This document shows, piece by piece, positions 45,310-56,051 of a stretch of DNA of 64,000 nt (its first letter is position 1; each line of letters begins with the position of its first letter). Source of the DNA: Deuterostichococcus epilithicus (lineage: Eukaryota > Chlorophyta > Trebouxiophyceae > Prasiolales > Stichococcaceae); assembly GCA_033439295.1 (NCBI GenBank), contig JAVTLE010000014.1, positions 1,054,001-1,118,000 of the forward strand, in the 5' to 3' direction. The notes beneath the pieces are model-generated. The model searched no databases, was not told where the DNA came from, and saw only the letters and a program-made list of their open reading frames with translations. Made by a program: the position numbers and the translations under genes.

Positions 45310-48300
45310 CGGCCAGGCGGGAGCGGCAGGCGCCGGCAGCTCGGCGGCGGGCGGGAGCTCGGGGCAGCAGGCCAAGCCGGCCGTGGCGAAGGCTGCGGCC
45401 AAGGCTGCCGGTAAGGCCAAGCCGCCGGCGCAGCTGCAGCAGCCGCAGAAGCAGCAGCAGCCCACAGGAAGCACGAAGCAGAAGGAGAAGCGGAAGCGGC
45501 AGGAGGCGGAGCCGGCCGCCAAGCGGCCGCCCGGCAAGAACGCCAAGTTTGAGGAGTTCCTCGGCGACCTTGCGGTGAGCGTCTGACTCTGGGTCTGTCA
45601 TGGCGGCTTTATTTTCCTCAGGTTGGAAACGATTTCGGCTTCTGTTACGCTGCCGTCCTTGCATCAGTTTGAAGGCCCAGCAGTGACGCTGCAACAGAGG
45701 TAGCCCAAAAGGGTCCTGCCTGGTCGAGCGGTTGTCTGTCTTCACCTTCACAGCAACGAACCTCCGAGAGTGCGGTGCCCCCGCGCCGTGCAGAACGTGG
45801 GAAACACGGCGATCGAGGCGGAGAAGCAGCACTTCCGGGCGCTGGCAAAGAAGCTGAAGCTGCGCAAGGGGCGGAAATCGACCATCGCGGACGGGCTTGA
45901 GGACCTGACTGCCGGCATCACCACCGCCGACATGGACTCGGACAGCGAGGCCGGCGCAGGTGCGACGGCGCCTGCGCCGAGCCCCACACTCATCTTGCGA
46001 AAGGCTCTTGGTCGGTCCCAGCCCCCAAGTCTCACACCTGCGGCTGCTCGACGTATATGATGGGAGCGGCAGACGCCAGGGCGGACACGCTGGCTCCAGA
46101 GCCACCACCAGAACCTAGGTTGCCACACGGCGATGATACCGAAGATGTTGATGTGCCGCTGTGGCCTGTGCAGGCGGCAGCGAGGGCGCGTCCAGCGAGC
46201 AGGACAGCTTCGGCGGCTCTGACAGCGGCAGCGGCAGCGACGATGAGGGCATGCTGCTAGCAGACAGCGATGCCAGTGACGAGGGGCCGGCATCCTCCGG
46301 GGACGACTCCTCTGACGAGGATGCCGACTCCGATGAGGGCACGCTCGGCAGCGGCGGCTCTTCCAGGGATGAGTCCTCTGAAGAAGACGAGGGCTCCCTG
46401 GAGGGGGGCCTGGCAGCCGGCGGGGAAGGCTCCTCTGGCGGGTCCTCTGACGAGGCGCTGGAGCTCGGCAACGGCAGTGGGCCGGGCACCGGTACAGGCC
46501 TGCGGCAGCCAGGTGCAGCACGTGCGTCGCAATGTGCCCCCTTGCAACACATAAGTCGGAGATGGCTCGGCGGCAGATGGCTGTCAGGATAACACCCGTT
46601 CACTTCCTGATAATCAATGACACTACATATACGGCGTTGGCTACCAGGAGCTGAACAGGTGTTAAACCTCACACCAGCCGGTGTGAGGCCGGCAGGTGTG
46701 GTTGCTGGATCACATCAAAAATGGTCTGTCTGTTCGCCGCCGTGCAGCGAACAGTGTCCTCAAGCGTGTTCCCTGTGCCGCAGGCCAGGCATACGTGCCG
46801 CCGGCGATGCGCGCCAGGCAGCGCGGCGGCGGCGGCGGCCAGGTGCAGCAGCGAGTGCGCGGCCTGCTCAACAGGCTGGCAGAGTCCAACCTCGCGGGCA
46901 TCGCTGGCGACGTGGCGGCGCTGATGCCGGAGGAGGGTCGCCTCCCGGTCACCGAGGCCATCAACGACGAGCTGCTGAATGTGAGGGCCGCTCGCTCTGG
47001 GCGCTTCGCCTGGAGCTCGAGGAAGGCGTGGTTTGAGGGCATAGATCCGCATCCGACCCCCGAAGCCAGTGCGCAGTACTGGCGTCTGCATCGGAACCCA
47101 GGTCTGCCCCAGCAGCATTCAAGGGACGCTCTTTCCAGAAACCGATGTCGACTGGCACATGTGACGCGTGCAGGCTGCAGCAGAGGGCCCCAGGGCGACG
47201 GACGCCTTTGCCGCCGTCGCCGCGGCGTTCGTGGCCGGAGTCTCGGCGGTCGCTAACACGCAAGAGGCGCGGCAGCCCTCCCCTTCAGCACTCATTCTAA
47301 ACATAGCTTGCAAGCGGATGCTGTACGCAGTCCGCAACATTCCCTTTGCCTGCCCATCAATACTCGCGAGCAGCATGCCGACAGCATGCAAAGCAAATAA
47401 GTACCTCAACGGTATCTCAGCGAAGCAGTGGACGGCAAGAACGACATCAGGACGCCCTGCAACCCCGTAGGTGGGCGCGCGCTTCCTGGCGGCGCTGGCA
47501 GCGCGGCTGGAGGCGGCGCGTCATGCACACGATGGGCTGGCGTGCCACAACCTGGCCATGGTCGCGGTGCACGCCTACCTGGCGGGGCTCATGGGACCGC
47601 CGCTCATGTACTCACTGCTGGCGCACCTGACCGAGCGGTGGGCCCCGTGCCAAGTCTTCATGAGTCTCCATGTCCCACCTTGAGTCTCAAATGCTGTCTC
47701 GGGTGCTGATGAGCAGCCTGTGTTGACCCCAAGACCCATGAGCGCTCCTGTTCTCCCTCCTTCCGCCGCAAAGGGTTCAGATGTCATGGGCGGGGGCTCG
47801 TCGCTTGCCATCACAGAGCCTCGCAGGCACGTTGCGGTCGCTGGGTGCCCTGCATAACGGGCCCGTGGATCGACTGTCAGCAGTTCCTCGCCCGCGCTCC
47901 CAGGTTCGAGGAGCAGGACGTCGCGATGTTGTCGGCGGCGCTGCGGGCGGCAGGGCTGCACCTGCGATCCGCGGACCCGGCGGCCATGAAGGATTTCCTG
48001 GTGGCGGTGCACGCGCGTGCCGCCGAGGCCGCCGCCGCAGGGCAGATGAGCTCCCGCGCCGAGGTGCGCCGGGCTGTCGTGTCGCTGTCGTGTGGCTGCG
48101 CTGCACATGGGCGGGCAGGCAACGCCGGCGCAGGGTGGCGGATGCTGCGGCCGGCTCGCTNCTGCTGCTGCTGCTGCTGCCGCCCTGCCCCCCCCTCTCC
48201 CCCGGCTCCCCCCGGGACGCCCTTTCTAGTGGCACAGTGTGTGCGTTGCGGAGACGCGACAGAGTCAAGCGATGGCTGTGGACACTGCCACCCCAGAGCG

Positions 48301-50481
48301 ACGTGATGCGCTGCCTCCTTCCCTGAATGCTAGCGTCTCCTATCGCACATTCCGATACTCACCTGACCAGTCACTTCTGCAGATCATGCTGGGGCTGCTG
48401 CTGGACATCAAGAACAACCGGCAGCGCGGCGGCGGCGGCGGCGCAATAGCCCTCACCGGGGGCACCACCAAGTGGCTCAAGTCCGTCGGCGCGCCCGCCA
48501 TGGCGCTGACGCACCTGTCCTGGGACAAGCTGCTTGCACCCAACAAAAAGGTGCCCTTGCCGGCCTCTGCCCTGGCCGGCAGTGGATGGCCGCTGTCCCT
48601 GTGCGGACCCAGCCGCATTGGCCGCGCTGCCAGCACTGGATTGTCTGCCACTGCACAGCTGCTTCTGCACGGCCGCCAGCATCAGTGCCGGCTGCGAATC
48701 TCTGCCGGAATCACATGCGCAGGGCCTGTGGTGGCTGCCCGCGGCTGGCGAGGCGCTGCCGCAGCCGGCCGGCGGCGCGGCGCTGCCGGCGCGGCCGCGG
48801 CGGCCGACTCGGAGCTGCTGCGCCTGGCGGCAGCCGCGCGCATGAACACAGACGTGCGGCGCGCGGTTTTCTGCTGCGTCATGGGCGCTGAGGACGCGAC
48901 CGACGCCTTCGAGCGCCTGCTGCGCCTCGGCCTGAAGGTGCTGCACAGGCTCCTCGGGGTTATGCAATCGTACTCAGTGGGTAGTTTACTATTCTTGCAA
49001 GTACGTCTAACGATTGAGCGTCGCATGGGTGCCGTCCCTCGGATGGGTCGAGTCCGCCAACCATGCTAGAAACCCCTTGGAAACCCTTCAACCCCGCACT
49101 CGCAGGGCGAGGCGGAGCGGGAGGCGGTGCGCGTGCCGGCGGAGTGCTGCCTGCAGGAAGCGGCCTGGAATCCCTACTACGCGCTGCTGCTGGGACGCCT
49201 GGCGGCCGCCTCGCCCTCGCACGCCGTCACGCTGCAGTTCTGCCTGTGGGACCACTTCAAGGCGCGCAGCCAATGCTGCTGCCATCCAGCCCCACTCTTT
49301 GCTGCCGCGAAGTCTCGGACTACAGCTGCTGGCATGCATTGTGCGCATGCCGCACGAAGGCACGAGGCATGGATGCTTGCGGCGTGCTTCGTGCTGCGAG
49401 TGCCTGTGTCCAGCTGCGAGCTGCCAAACTCCCTGGTGAAGCAGCAGGCTCACCGGGCAAGCCGTCACAGGAGCAGGAAACCGAGAGTATGAGTCCGATT
49501 ATAAGTTCGATGTAGTTTTGACTGGGTGGCAGGGGGTGGCGGAGGCGCAGCCCCGCCGCACGGCGCACTTGGCGCGCCTCACGGCATCCCTCATCTCCGG
49601 CGGCGCCCTGCCGCTGTCCGTCCTGAAGGTGGGTTTTGGATGGCTGGTTGCTGCAGTGCGCAGACGGGGGTCTTGATCGCGCATCTGTGTTCTGGAGGGC
49701 CGTGCTGGGGACTGCTCGGCCGCCTGCCACCATGCATCTGCATGGCTTCTGAACCTCTCAAGCCCTGGCGGAGGTGCGACGCTGTTGCGTCATGTCCCGC
49801 ATCGCGGGTCGGGCGGCTGCGGGGCGCTGCTGTGTGCCTGCAATCAATCTGCTATGCTGCAACTCAAGGCCGTATTCGTCATGCCGTGTCCGCGGGTGGT
49901 GCGCTTTGAGGGGCCCATGGCGCCGCGGGAGCAGCTGTTCTGGAACCTGACGCTGCAGCACCTGCTGCTGGGCTGCGTTGACGATGCCGCCGTGGCCGCC
50001 GTCTTCGAGCGGCTGGCCACCAATGTGGTGCGCCTGCCCGCCCACAAGGCATCACTTCATGACTTAGTTGCCTGTCTCGATAGCCGATATGTTACAGCAC
50101 CAAAATGTTGATCGTGCCAGGCGTGCCCAGGCGCCTGCAAGGTCGTCAGCAGTCGAAGCACCCTTGCCTGCAGGGGATTGCGAGTCGAGCACAGCCATGC
50201 CCCGCTAGCAAACCTCCGCAACATGCACACTACAGTCGTCACACTGGCGCCAGTCGGCATGCTGCAACTACTTGAGCGAAGAGCCAAAGTCAGACGGTAT
50301 GTGCGCAACGCTTTTGCAGGCGGCCAAGACGCTGCAGACGGCGCTGTCGGTGTATCTGAAGCGCACCTTCCGGCCGTGGGCGGCGCGGCGGGCGCAGCAG
50401 CAGGAGAAGCAGAAAACGCTGGACGTGCTGCTGCCACGCTTGGGCACCGCATATCGCAAGCTGACCACGCACTCGATGTGA
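44633..50481 (+). CDS. NOM1: Nucleolar MIF4G/MA3-domain protein NOM1 (yeast Sgd1)
   Basis: NOM1/Sgd1 is a nucleolar protein needed for 18S rRNA maturation; its MIF4G domain binds the eIF4AIII-type helicase. The start at 44633 gives MGRSAPRGGGPRKHGAGPRA, a basic Gly/Arg-rich end. Next come PKPELPSKVAKELGLGDEHN, a basic exon with GLYGISKRKAERKAAKAAVK and a Gln run (45251-45308), KRPPGKNAKFEEFLGDLA (near 45530), EAEKQHFRALAKKLKLRKGR with GLEDLTAGITTADMDSDS (45815-45945) and a long Ser/Asp/Glu tract (46165-46510). The MIF4G region runs AYVPPAMRARQRGG (46787), VRGLLNRLAESNLAGIAGDV (46855), LACHNLAMVAVHAYLAGLMG with LMYSLLAHLTER (47540-47637), FEEQDVAMLSAALRAAGLHL (47905), LLQIMLGLLLDIKNNR (48375) and TKWLKSVGAPAMALTHLSWD (48470). 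The MA3 region includes MNTDVRRAVFCCVMGAEDAT (48843), EAAWNPYYALLLGRLAAASP (49158), LFWNLTLQHLLLGCVDDAAV (49935) and LQTALSVYLKRTFRPWAARR (50334). The stop is at 50481. There is an N at 48161. More than a dozen introns. Confidence 0.9.
45251..45308 (+). repeat. CAA/CAG repeat encoding about 19 glutamines in NOM1
   Basis: A CAA run followed by a CAG run lies in the basic N-terminal exon of NOM1. It is probably length-polymorphic. Confidence 0.93.
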
Positions 50482-51108
50482 TGTTGTCTGGCGACGTCTG
50501 CAAGCTGCACCTGTTGCAAGCTGTTGCAAGCACAGTAGATGTGTTCATACATTGTGAGCGTCCTGGAGGTTGTTGCTGCGGGAAGCCGGAATCGGAACGG
50601 TGTGGGTAGAGAAAAGCTTGACCAGACCAATGTCGAACCAACGATGGAGCCGCATGCGCATAGCTTGTGTAAGGTGCACCTACATGCGGTTCTGCAAGCT
50701 CCATGTCAGACACAACGTACAACTGCTAAAGTGTTACAATCAATTTATCTTTTATAAGGTCAATAGTGTACACGAAAATTGAAGCAGGGGCCTCCCTATC
50801 GAAGCTGCTGCTGGCTGTCTGCACACGAACAATGTGCAAACCTCGAGGATGAAGCGCACTCATTCGCTTCGCCTGACAGACAGTCAAAACAAGGTTCAAA
50901 TCAACGACAGAACACTCAGTTCGGGTAGCTGCTGCGTTTTCCCCAGCCATCGCCCTCATCCCTCGTCCATCACCTCGGAGTTGTACAGAGACTTTCAATC
51001 CAATGAGTCTTCTCCAGTGTGTCAGCCACCGCACCATTATGGGGCCGCTTAGGCATGGCATTGACAATTGTGCTTCCCCTGACTGTGGGAGCAGCAGCGG
51101 CGCATTGC
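50482..51108. other. Convergent 3' intergenic region, no gene seen
   Basis: About 630 nt lie between the stops of NOM1 (+) and the LHC-like gene (-). It includes an AT-rich patch near 50735-50765, probably 3' untranslated sequence. No gene was found. Confidence 0.4.
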
Positions 51109-51974
51109 TCAGATCCACTCGTGTTCGTCCGTCATGGCGGACAGCATCTCGCGACTGAAGACGCTGCTGAACACAGCGTCGACGGCCGAGTCGACGTCCA
51201 GCAGAGACAAACTGCTCTTGGATCGTGACACAGCCGTCAGGCTGGTGAAGACAGCCTGCACGTGCACGATACAAGGCTTAAACAAGAGAATTGCAAGAGA
51301 ATCGAAGCTCAGCTCAGTGTGCACACAATGATGCGATGAAGCCGCGTCGTCATGGCAAGGCCGCCCTCCTGGCTCACCTCCTTGACCTGACTGCCGATGC
51401 GCTGCTTAGTGACGGTGGCAATAATGGACGAGGCGCAGACCGCCAGCAACGCCACAGTGGAGTAGGAGGAGAAGAGTGCGCCATCAAAGCCGCCGAACAG
51501 GCCGCCGCGTGGCAGCACAAGCTCCGCAGCAACTGCCACTGCAAAGCCAATCATGGCAGCGCGCCCAGCAACGGTTTCGAAGCGCTGCACCGAGTCCTGC
51601 ACAGGAAACGAAAGGGTCAGTCAGACTGTTTGCGTTTGCTCGATGAAGACCAGATCATTAGCAGAGCATTGCACATGGGGGCTGGGGTTCAGACTATTCC
51701 AAACAGGGGTCAGAGTAGCACTCACATTGGCCTCGACGCAAGCCGCAATCTTGTCGATGATAGGCACAAGGCTGCTGTTGCCGCCCAGCGGCTTGGGGGG
51801 CGGCGATAGGGGCCCGGTGCTGAGGGCCGCCCTGGTGCCACTGCATCGACGTGGCCGCCCGCTGCTCTGAAGCCGGACATGCGTCAGCAGCTTGCCGCGA
51901 GAGACCAAAGGGGTGGCATTCGCCTGCTGTTTGCTGACGATGCAACGGCCAGCTCCGACCAGCGCCCCTTGCAT
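51109..51974 (-). CDS. Plastid two-helix chlorophyll-binding-like (LHC-like) protein
   Basis: The product belongs to the extended light-harvesting family (ELIP/SEP/OHP-like), whose members bind chlorophyll or carotenoid and protect thylakoids under light stress. Three exons with good splice sites are seen. Exon 1 (51974-51726) encodes a plastid transit region (SRGKLLTHVRLQSSGRPRRC) and VPIIDKIAACVEAN, then GTGAGT. Exon 2 (51596-51378) encodes DSVQRFETVAGRAAMIGFAV; the E..AGRAAMIGF pattern is the first-helix chlorophyll-binding signature. A second hydrophobic stretch, STVALLAVCASSIIATVTKQ, follows. Exon 3 (51255-51109) encodes AVFTSLTAVSRSKSSLSLLD and a hydrophilic C-terminus ending MLSAMTDEHEWI. 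The total is about 204 residues. The second helix lacks a clear ligand motif, so it resembles stress-enhanced or light-harvesting-like proteins more than true antenna proteins. The exact subfamily is not decided. Confidence 0.8.
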
Positions 51975-52249
51975 CGTGGCTCTGATGTAACGCCAAGGAG
52001 GTTGCGTCGCTCAAGGGTCCGCGCCGTGCTTGATCGAGGCGACAGGCGAGTTTTACAAAACACTCAGCTTCAGACCAATGTCAACTGACTGAACTGACGG
52101 GAAACTCGTAAGGCACATGAAAACACCAGGTTCAAACGGTTTCAGCGGTGACGCGCAACGTCTGACGTGAACCGTCCATGTGACTGTACCTCCCTCGCAC
52201 TGGGCATGCATCACCTTTTGTCAGACAGCAGTCTCACAAGCCACATGGT

Positions 52250-55200
52250 TCACGATCCACAGCCTGCACTTGGCGTTCGGCTGTCGAAAGGTGGCAGCAG
52301 GCTCAGCTCCTGCTGGAGGCTGGCGCTGCGGCTGCTGCTGATGCTCGCGCTGCCGCTCCCCCTGCGGCAGCTGGCGGCATGGCGATGTGCTGGCGTCGCT
52401 GCTGCTTCCGCAGGTCGCGTCGCCGGCGCCGGCAGCCTGCCGGTCCAGCGGTAAATCATAAAGTCCTCCGGGCAGCTTTGGAATGACGCAGCGGCGTCGT
52501 CGCTCGCGCCGTCCCCGCTGCGCGCCGCGAGCGGCAGCTGCTNCCTCGGGCTGCTGCCCCCGCTGCTGCCGCCGCCGCTGCTGTCGGCGCGGCTGCCGCC
52601 GCCGAGGTAGCTCCACGGCCCCATCTCGCTCCTGCAGGCACAGCACAGTCAGGGACAGCGCAGCACATCCTGACGTGACTGTCTGCTGCAACGGTTTCGC
52701 CCCTGAGGTTTCTGAACCTCGGACATGGGGTCCATCTGAAGGCCTGGCATTGGTGAGCGCCCGCATCGGGCAGAGGTTTCAGGTCCATCGCCTGCAATTC
52801 GACCCCACCTTGCGGCAAATGGCTTGGTGGGTCCCAGGATGTCGTCCACCAGTCGCGACCAGCTGCGTCCGTCGCCCGAGAGCCAGGGCCGTAACTCCTC
52901 CGCAGCATCTGCGCCCGGCTTGCAGATCTGCAAACAGGTAGGGCCGTCAGGACAACACCCGTCACAGAGTTGGGAATGGTCAACAGCCTACACACGGCCG
53001 TGCGCCAACTGCGAACTCGCCGGTGCCCAGACCAGCCAATGCCCGCAGTTGCTACTGCGCCTGTCCGGCCCGAGCATCATCCCGACCTGCGCTGACCACT
53101 GTGCAGTGCACCGCACCTGCGCCATTCGGCCGCCGCTGCACGCGGTGCGCCGTGTCAGCCGCTGCCGCTCGTGCGTGTTGGCCGGCGCGCCGTCGAGCCT
53201 CAGCCCGTGGCGCTGCGGCAGCGGGAAGCAGCTGAGCACGTCGCACCGATAGCTGCGTGCGTACGCCACCGGGTTGCCCTGCAGCCGCAGGCTGGTCAAC
53301 TCCACCAGGCCTGCAGGGCAGAAGCGAGACAGACATGAGACTTCCTGACAGGGGGATGCAAACTCTGTATGTAGTGCCCACAGGTACCACTCTGGCGGTG
53401 CTGCAGACCGGTCAGCACCATCAGGGTTGGTCACGAAGCACATACAGCCAAAAGCACGGTGCAAGAGCCGCGACAATTAAACCGCACTGGCTGCCGCACC
53501 TGACGCCTGCTGTCAGTCTTGTAATTTTGAGAGTTTCAGGGCTTTGGCTAGTTCTCAAGTGCGCAGCAAGACAGTTTCTGGTCGGGAGGGCGCGTGTCAG
53601 CAGGCCAGGAAGCTGACGATCGATCATCACCCGATAGCCGCACAACCTCGCTGATGTTGGCGATGAAGTTGAAGCCCAGGTCGAGGGATCGCAGGCAGGT
53701 GAGCCCCTCCAGGCCGTCCGTGCTGCGCAGCGCATTCCACTGCAGCGACAGCGCCCGCAACATGCAGGCCTGCGGGCGAAACCACACGGCGTCAGGCGCA
53801 AGTAAGCGCTCCGCAGCCCGTCGACTGGAGGATGCGCAGCATAATTCCTTCGCTGCAGCTCGAGGTTCACTCTGCAAGGGTAAGGCCCGGGCGCAACACG
53901 AATGCCTCCACGTGACCATGCAATGCTGCCCCCGCTGCCACACACTGACGCACCGGCGATGGGGGACATGCCACCCTGCCTGTGACAACAGCCGTGCTTG
54001 CACTCCCACAGCCACACGCACCTCGCGCAGCCCAGCCAGGGAGCCGATGCAGTTGTGGCTGAGGTTCAGCGACGTCAGCGCGGTGCACGCTGCCAGATTG
54101 TCCACACTCGGCAGATTGCTGTGGCTCAGCTCCAGCGTCTGCAGACAAAGCTCCCTAAATCAGTGATGGCAGTGTGACATCCTCAACAGCACACTGTCAA
54201 GCGTGTGGCAAGGGTGGGGCAGCCAACTTTCAAGCGTCAAGATACTCGAGCCAACAGGTTTGAAAGCGATTTGTTTCTGCACGCAACGACGAACTGCAGG
54301 CTCGCTTGGCACACGTCCACACCTGCAGCGCCGGCAGCAGCCGCAGGGACGGGTCCATCGCCGCGATGCAGTTGTGGCCGCACTCAAACACCTGCAGCGC
54401 CCGCCAGCTGGGCACCTCGTTGATGCCTGTGTGCGCACAGCACCGCTGCAGTGACCGACGTGAGCCAACACTTTCAGCGAGAGATCAGCGGTGTCGTCCC
54501 AACATGGCGCCGTCTGCCGTTAGCCCGCCGCACCACAGTCCCACCTGTAGCATACTGCATTCGCCATGCCAGCAGCATGCTGCCTTCAATGTGCCGTGCT
54601 GTGTTTTGCGACCGCCCTGCCACCTTTCCAACCCTCAGGCACAGCAAATCTCGTGTGGCATGCCGAGCCAGTGGCGCCTCCGCCCAAACTTACAGCCCAC
54701 CTGCGGCAGTGACGGCCACAGCTTGCGGCGCCAGCAGGTGGTGCAACGCCTCCAGCGTGTCATGCACCCGCAGCTCCCGCAGCTGCGCCTGCAGCAGCGG
54801 CAGCCCGTCCCAATTGGCCGTTGACAGGTCGCAGCCGCGCAGGTCCAGGCTGGTCAGCGCCGTGAAGGGCTCCAGGCTGATGCGCGTCGGGTCCCTGTGT
54901 CAGCATGGAAGTCCAAGTAGACGGTGAGGTCGTTGACCGCATTGTTGAGGTTCGATTAGGTCTGTTGGGAACGCTGGCATCGTGAGAGGTGCTGGTCCCT
55001 CCACCTGCCGCCACAGGCATGGACAGCGGGCATACACAGCGCCACAGGCATGGACAGCAGGCATGTACAGCGCCACGCTGCCATGCAATGCCGGCAAACG
55101 TCACATGCTTCGCTGTTTTGGACCGTCTCTCTGTTGACAAACAGACAAAACATCTGCGGCCGGCATGACTCGCACCTCAGGCCAGGCAGCGCAGACTCGA

Positions 55201-55601
55201 TTTTGAGGCACCGCACATGCGCCAGCAGCTGCGCCAGCTTCTCCAGGCGCAGGTAGTCGTGCACGCCGCGTATGTCGGAGCCGCTGATGTCCTTCAGCGG
55301 CGTGTTGGCCGCGGCCTGCAGCTGCCCCAGGCTGCGCAGCCGGGACGCGGCATAATCAAGCGCCCGCGGCTGCAGCCTCAGTGCTATGCGACCTGCAGAT
55401 CAGAAGTAGACCATCTAAGTCCGTCAGCATAACGCAATCGTATTGCTTTGCAAATGGTGATGCGCATGCGCCAGAGCATGTATGTCGGGATCGGCCATCC
55501 GAATGACCTTCTTGAGCTTGCTTACCCGTCAGCAGCTCGGCGTCGTGGTGCTTCATATAATCGATGAGGTGCTCGATGAACGCCTCGCCTGGCACCATCA
55601 T
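52250..55601 (-). CDS. STK11IP-like leucine-rich repeat protein
   Basis: The repeats and spacing resemble STK11IP (LKB1-interacting protein 1) and its plant relatives, scaffold proteins with an N-terminal LRR domain; function in algae is unknown. The start at 55601 gives MMVPGEAFIEHLIDYMKHHD. Then come RLRSLGQLQAAANTPLKDIS (near 55345), LRLEKLAQLLAHVRCLKIES (near 55250), FTALTSLDLRGCDLSTANWD with LRELRVHDTLEALHHLLAP (54880-54725), the STK11IP-type VHDTLEAL block, then WRALQVFECGHNCIAAMDPS with LRLLPALQ (54405-54325), LAACTALTSLNLSHNCIGSL (54100), MLRALSLQWNALRSTDGLEG with LRSLDLGFNFIANISEVVRL (53762-53640) and LVELTSLRLQGNPVAYARSY with LDGAPANTHERQRLTRR (53310-53155), the usual LRR cap. C-terminal exons include GRSWSRLVDDILGP (near 52860) and a Ser/Gly-rich tail with CPEDFMIYRWTGRLP; the stop is at 52250. 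There is an N at 52543. Confidence 0.72.
55010..55071. repeat. 31-bp tandem duplication
   Basis: Two 31-nt units starting GCCACAGGCATGGACAGC (55010 and 55041) lie head to tail in an intron of the LRR gene. They differ at a few positions. Confidence 0.85.
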
Positions 55602-56051
55602 GCTACTGCTTGTTTAGTCAAGCTTTCGGAAGCTGGCGTGACATCTCACTGCTTGCTGCGTCATGGCGGTGCCGCAGCGACGCGGCGTATCCTTGTCGAT
55701 CTGTAGGCTCCGTGCCGTGATTGAATGATGCGCGCATTACAGTCATTGCACATCTGTACGACTGCACATGCACCCAGGACGAAGCGATGTAGAGGCTTGA
55801 CGGCCTAATCGGCGGCATGGCACTCTTGCAACCATTCAGCCACACATACAGCAGCACAGGCTGGGAAACTGCGTTCAATCAGCTGAAGGGACAGCATTCA
55901 CGAGCAGGGTTGTCACGGCAGCGCGCACATCACAACAAGGCAACCTCAACGCACATCCCTACTCTGCTCCTGCTCAGACTGCAGCATGCTTGACGATGAT
56001 GATTAGGATCACAGTGGCTTGCGATGTTGACAAGGCTGCGTGCAAGTTTCG
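55602..56051. other. Intergenic region between two minus-strand genes
   Basis: This should contain the promoter of the LRR gene and the 3' end of the methyltransferase gene. No coding or RNA gene was seen. Confidence 0.4.

Noticed and set aside
44915-46108. 397-codon minus-strand open frame
   Set aside because: It is the antisense of NOM1 exons. Its Leu-rich run is the complement of the CAG repeat, and it matches no family.
48239-49069. 276-codon plus-strand open frame as a separate gene
   Set aside because: It runs through two NOM1 exons and the intron between them. The exon parts match MIF4G/MA3 and the intron part does not.
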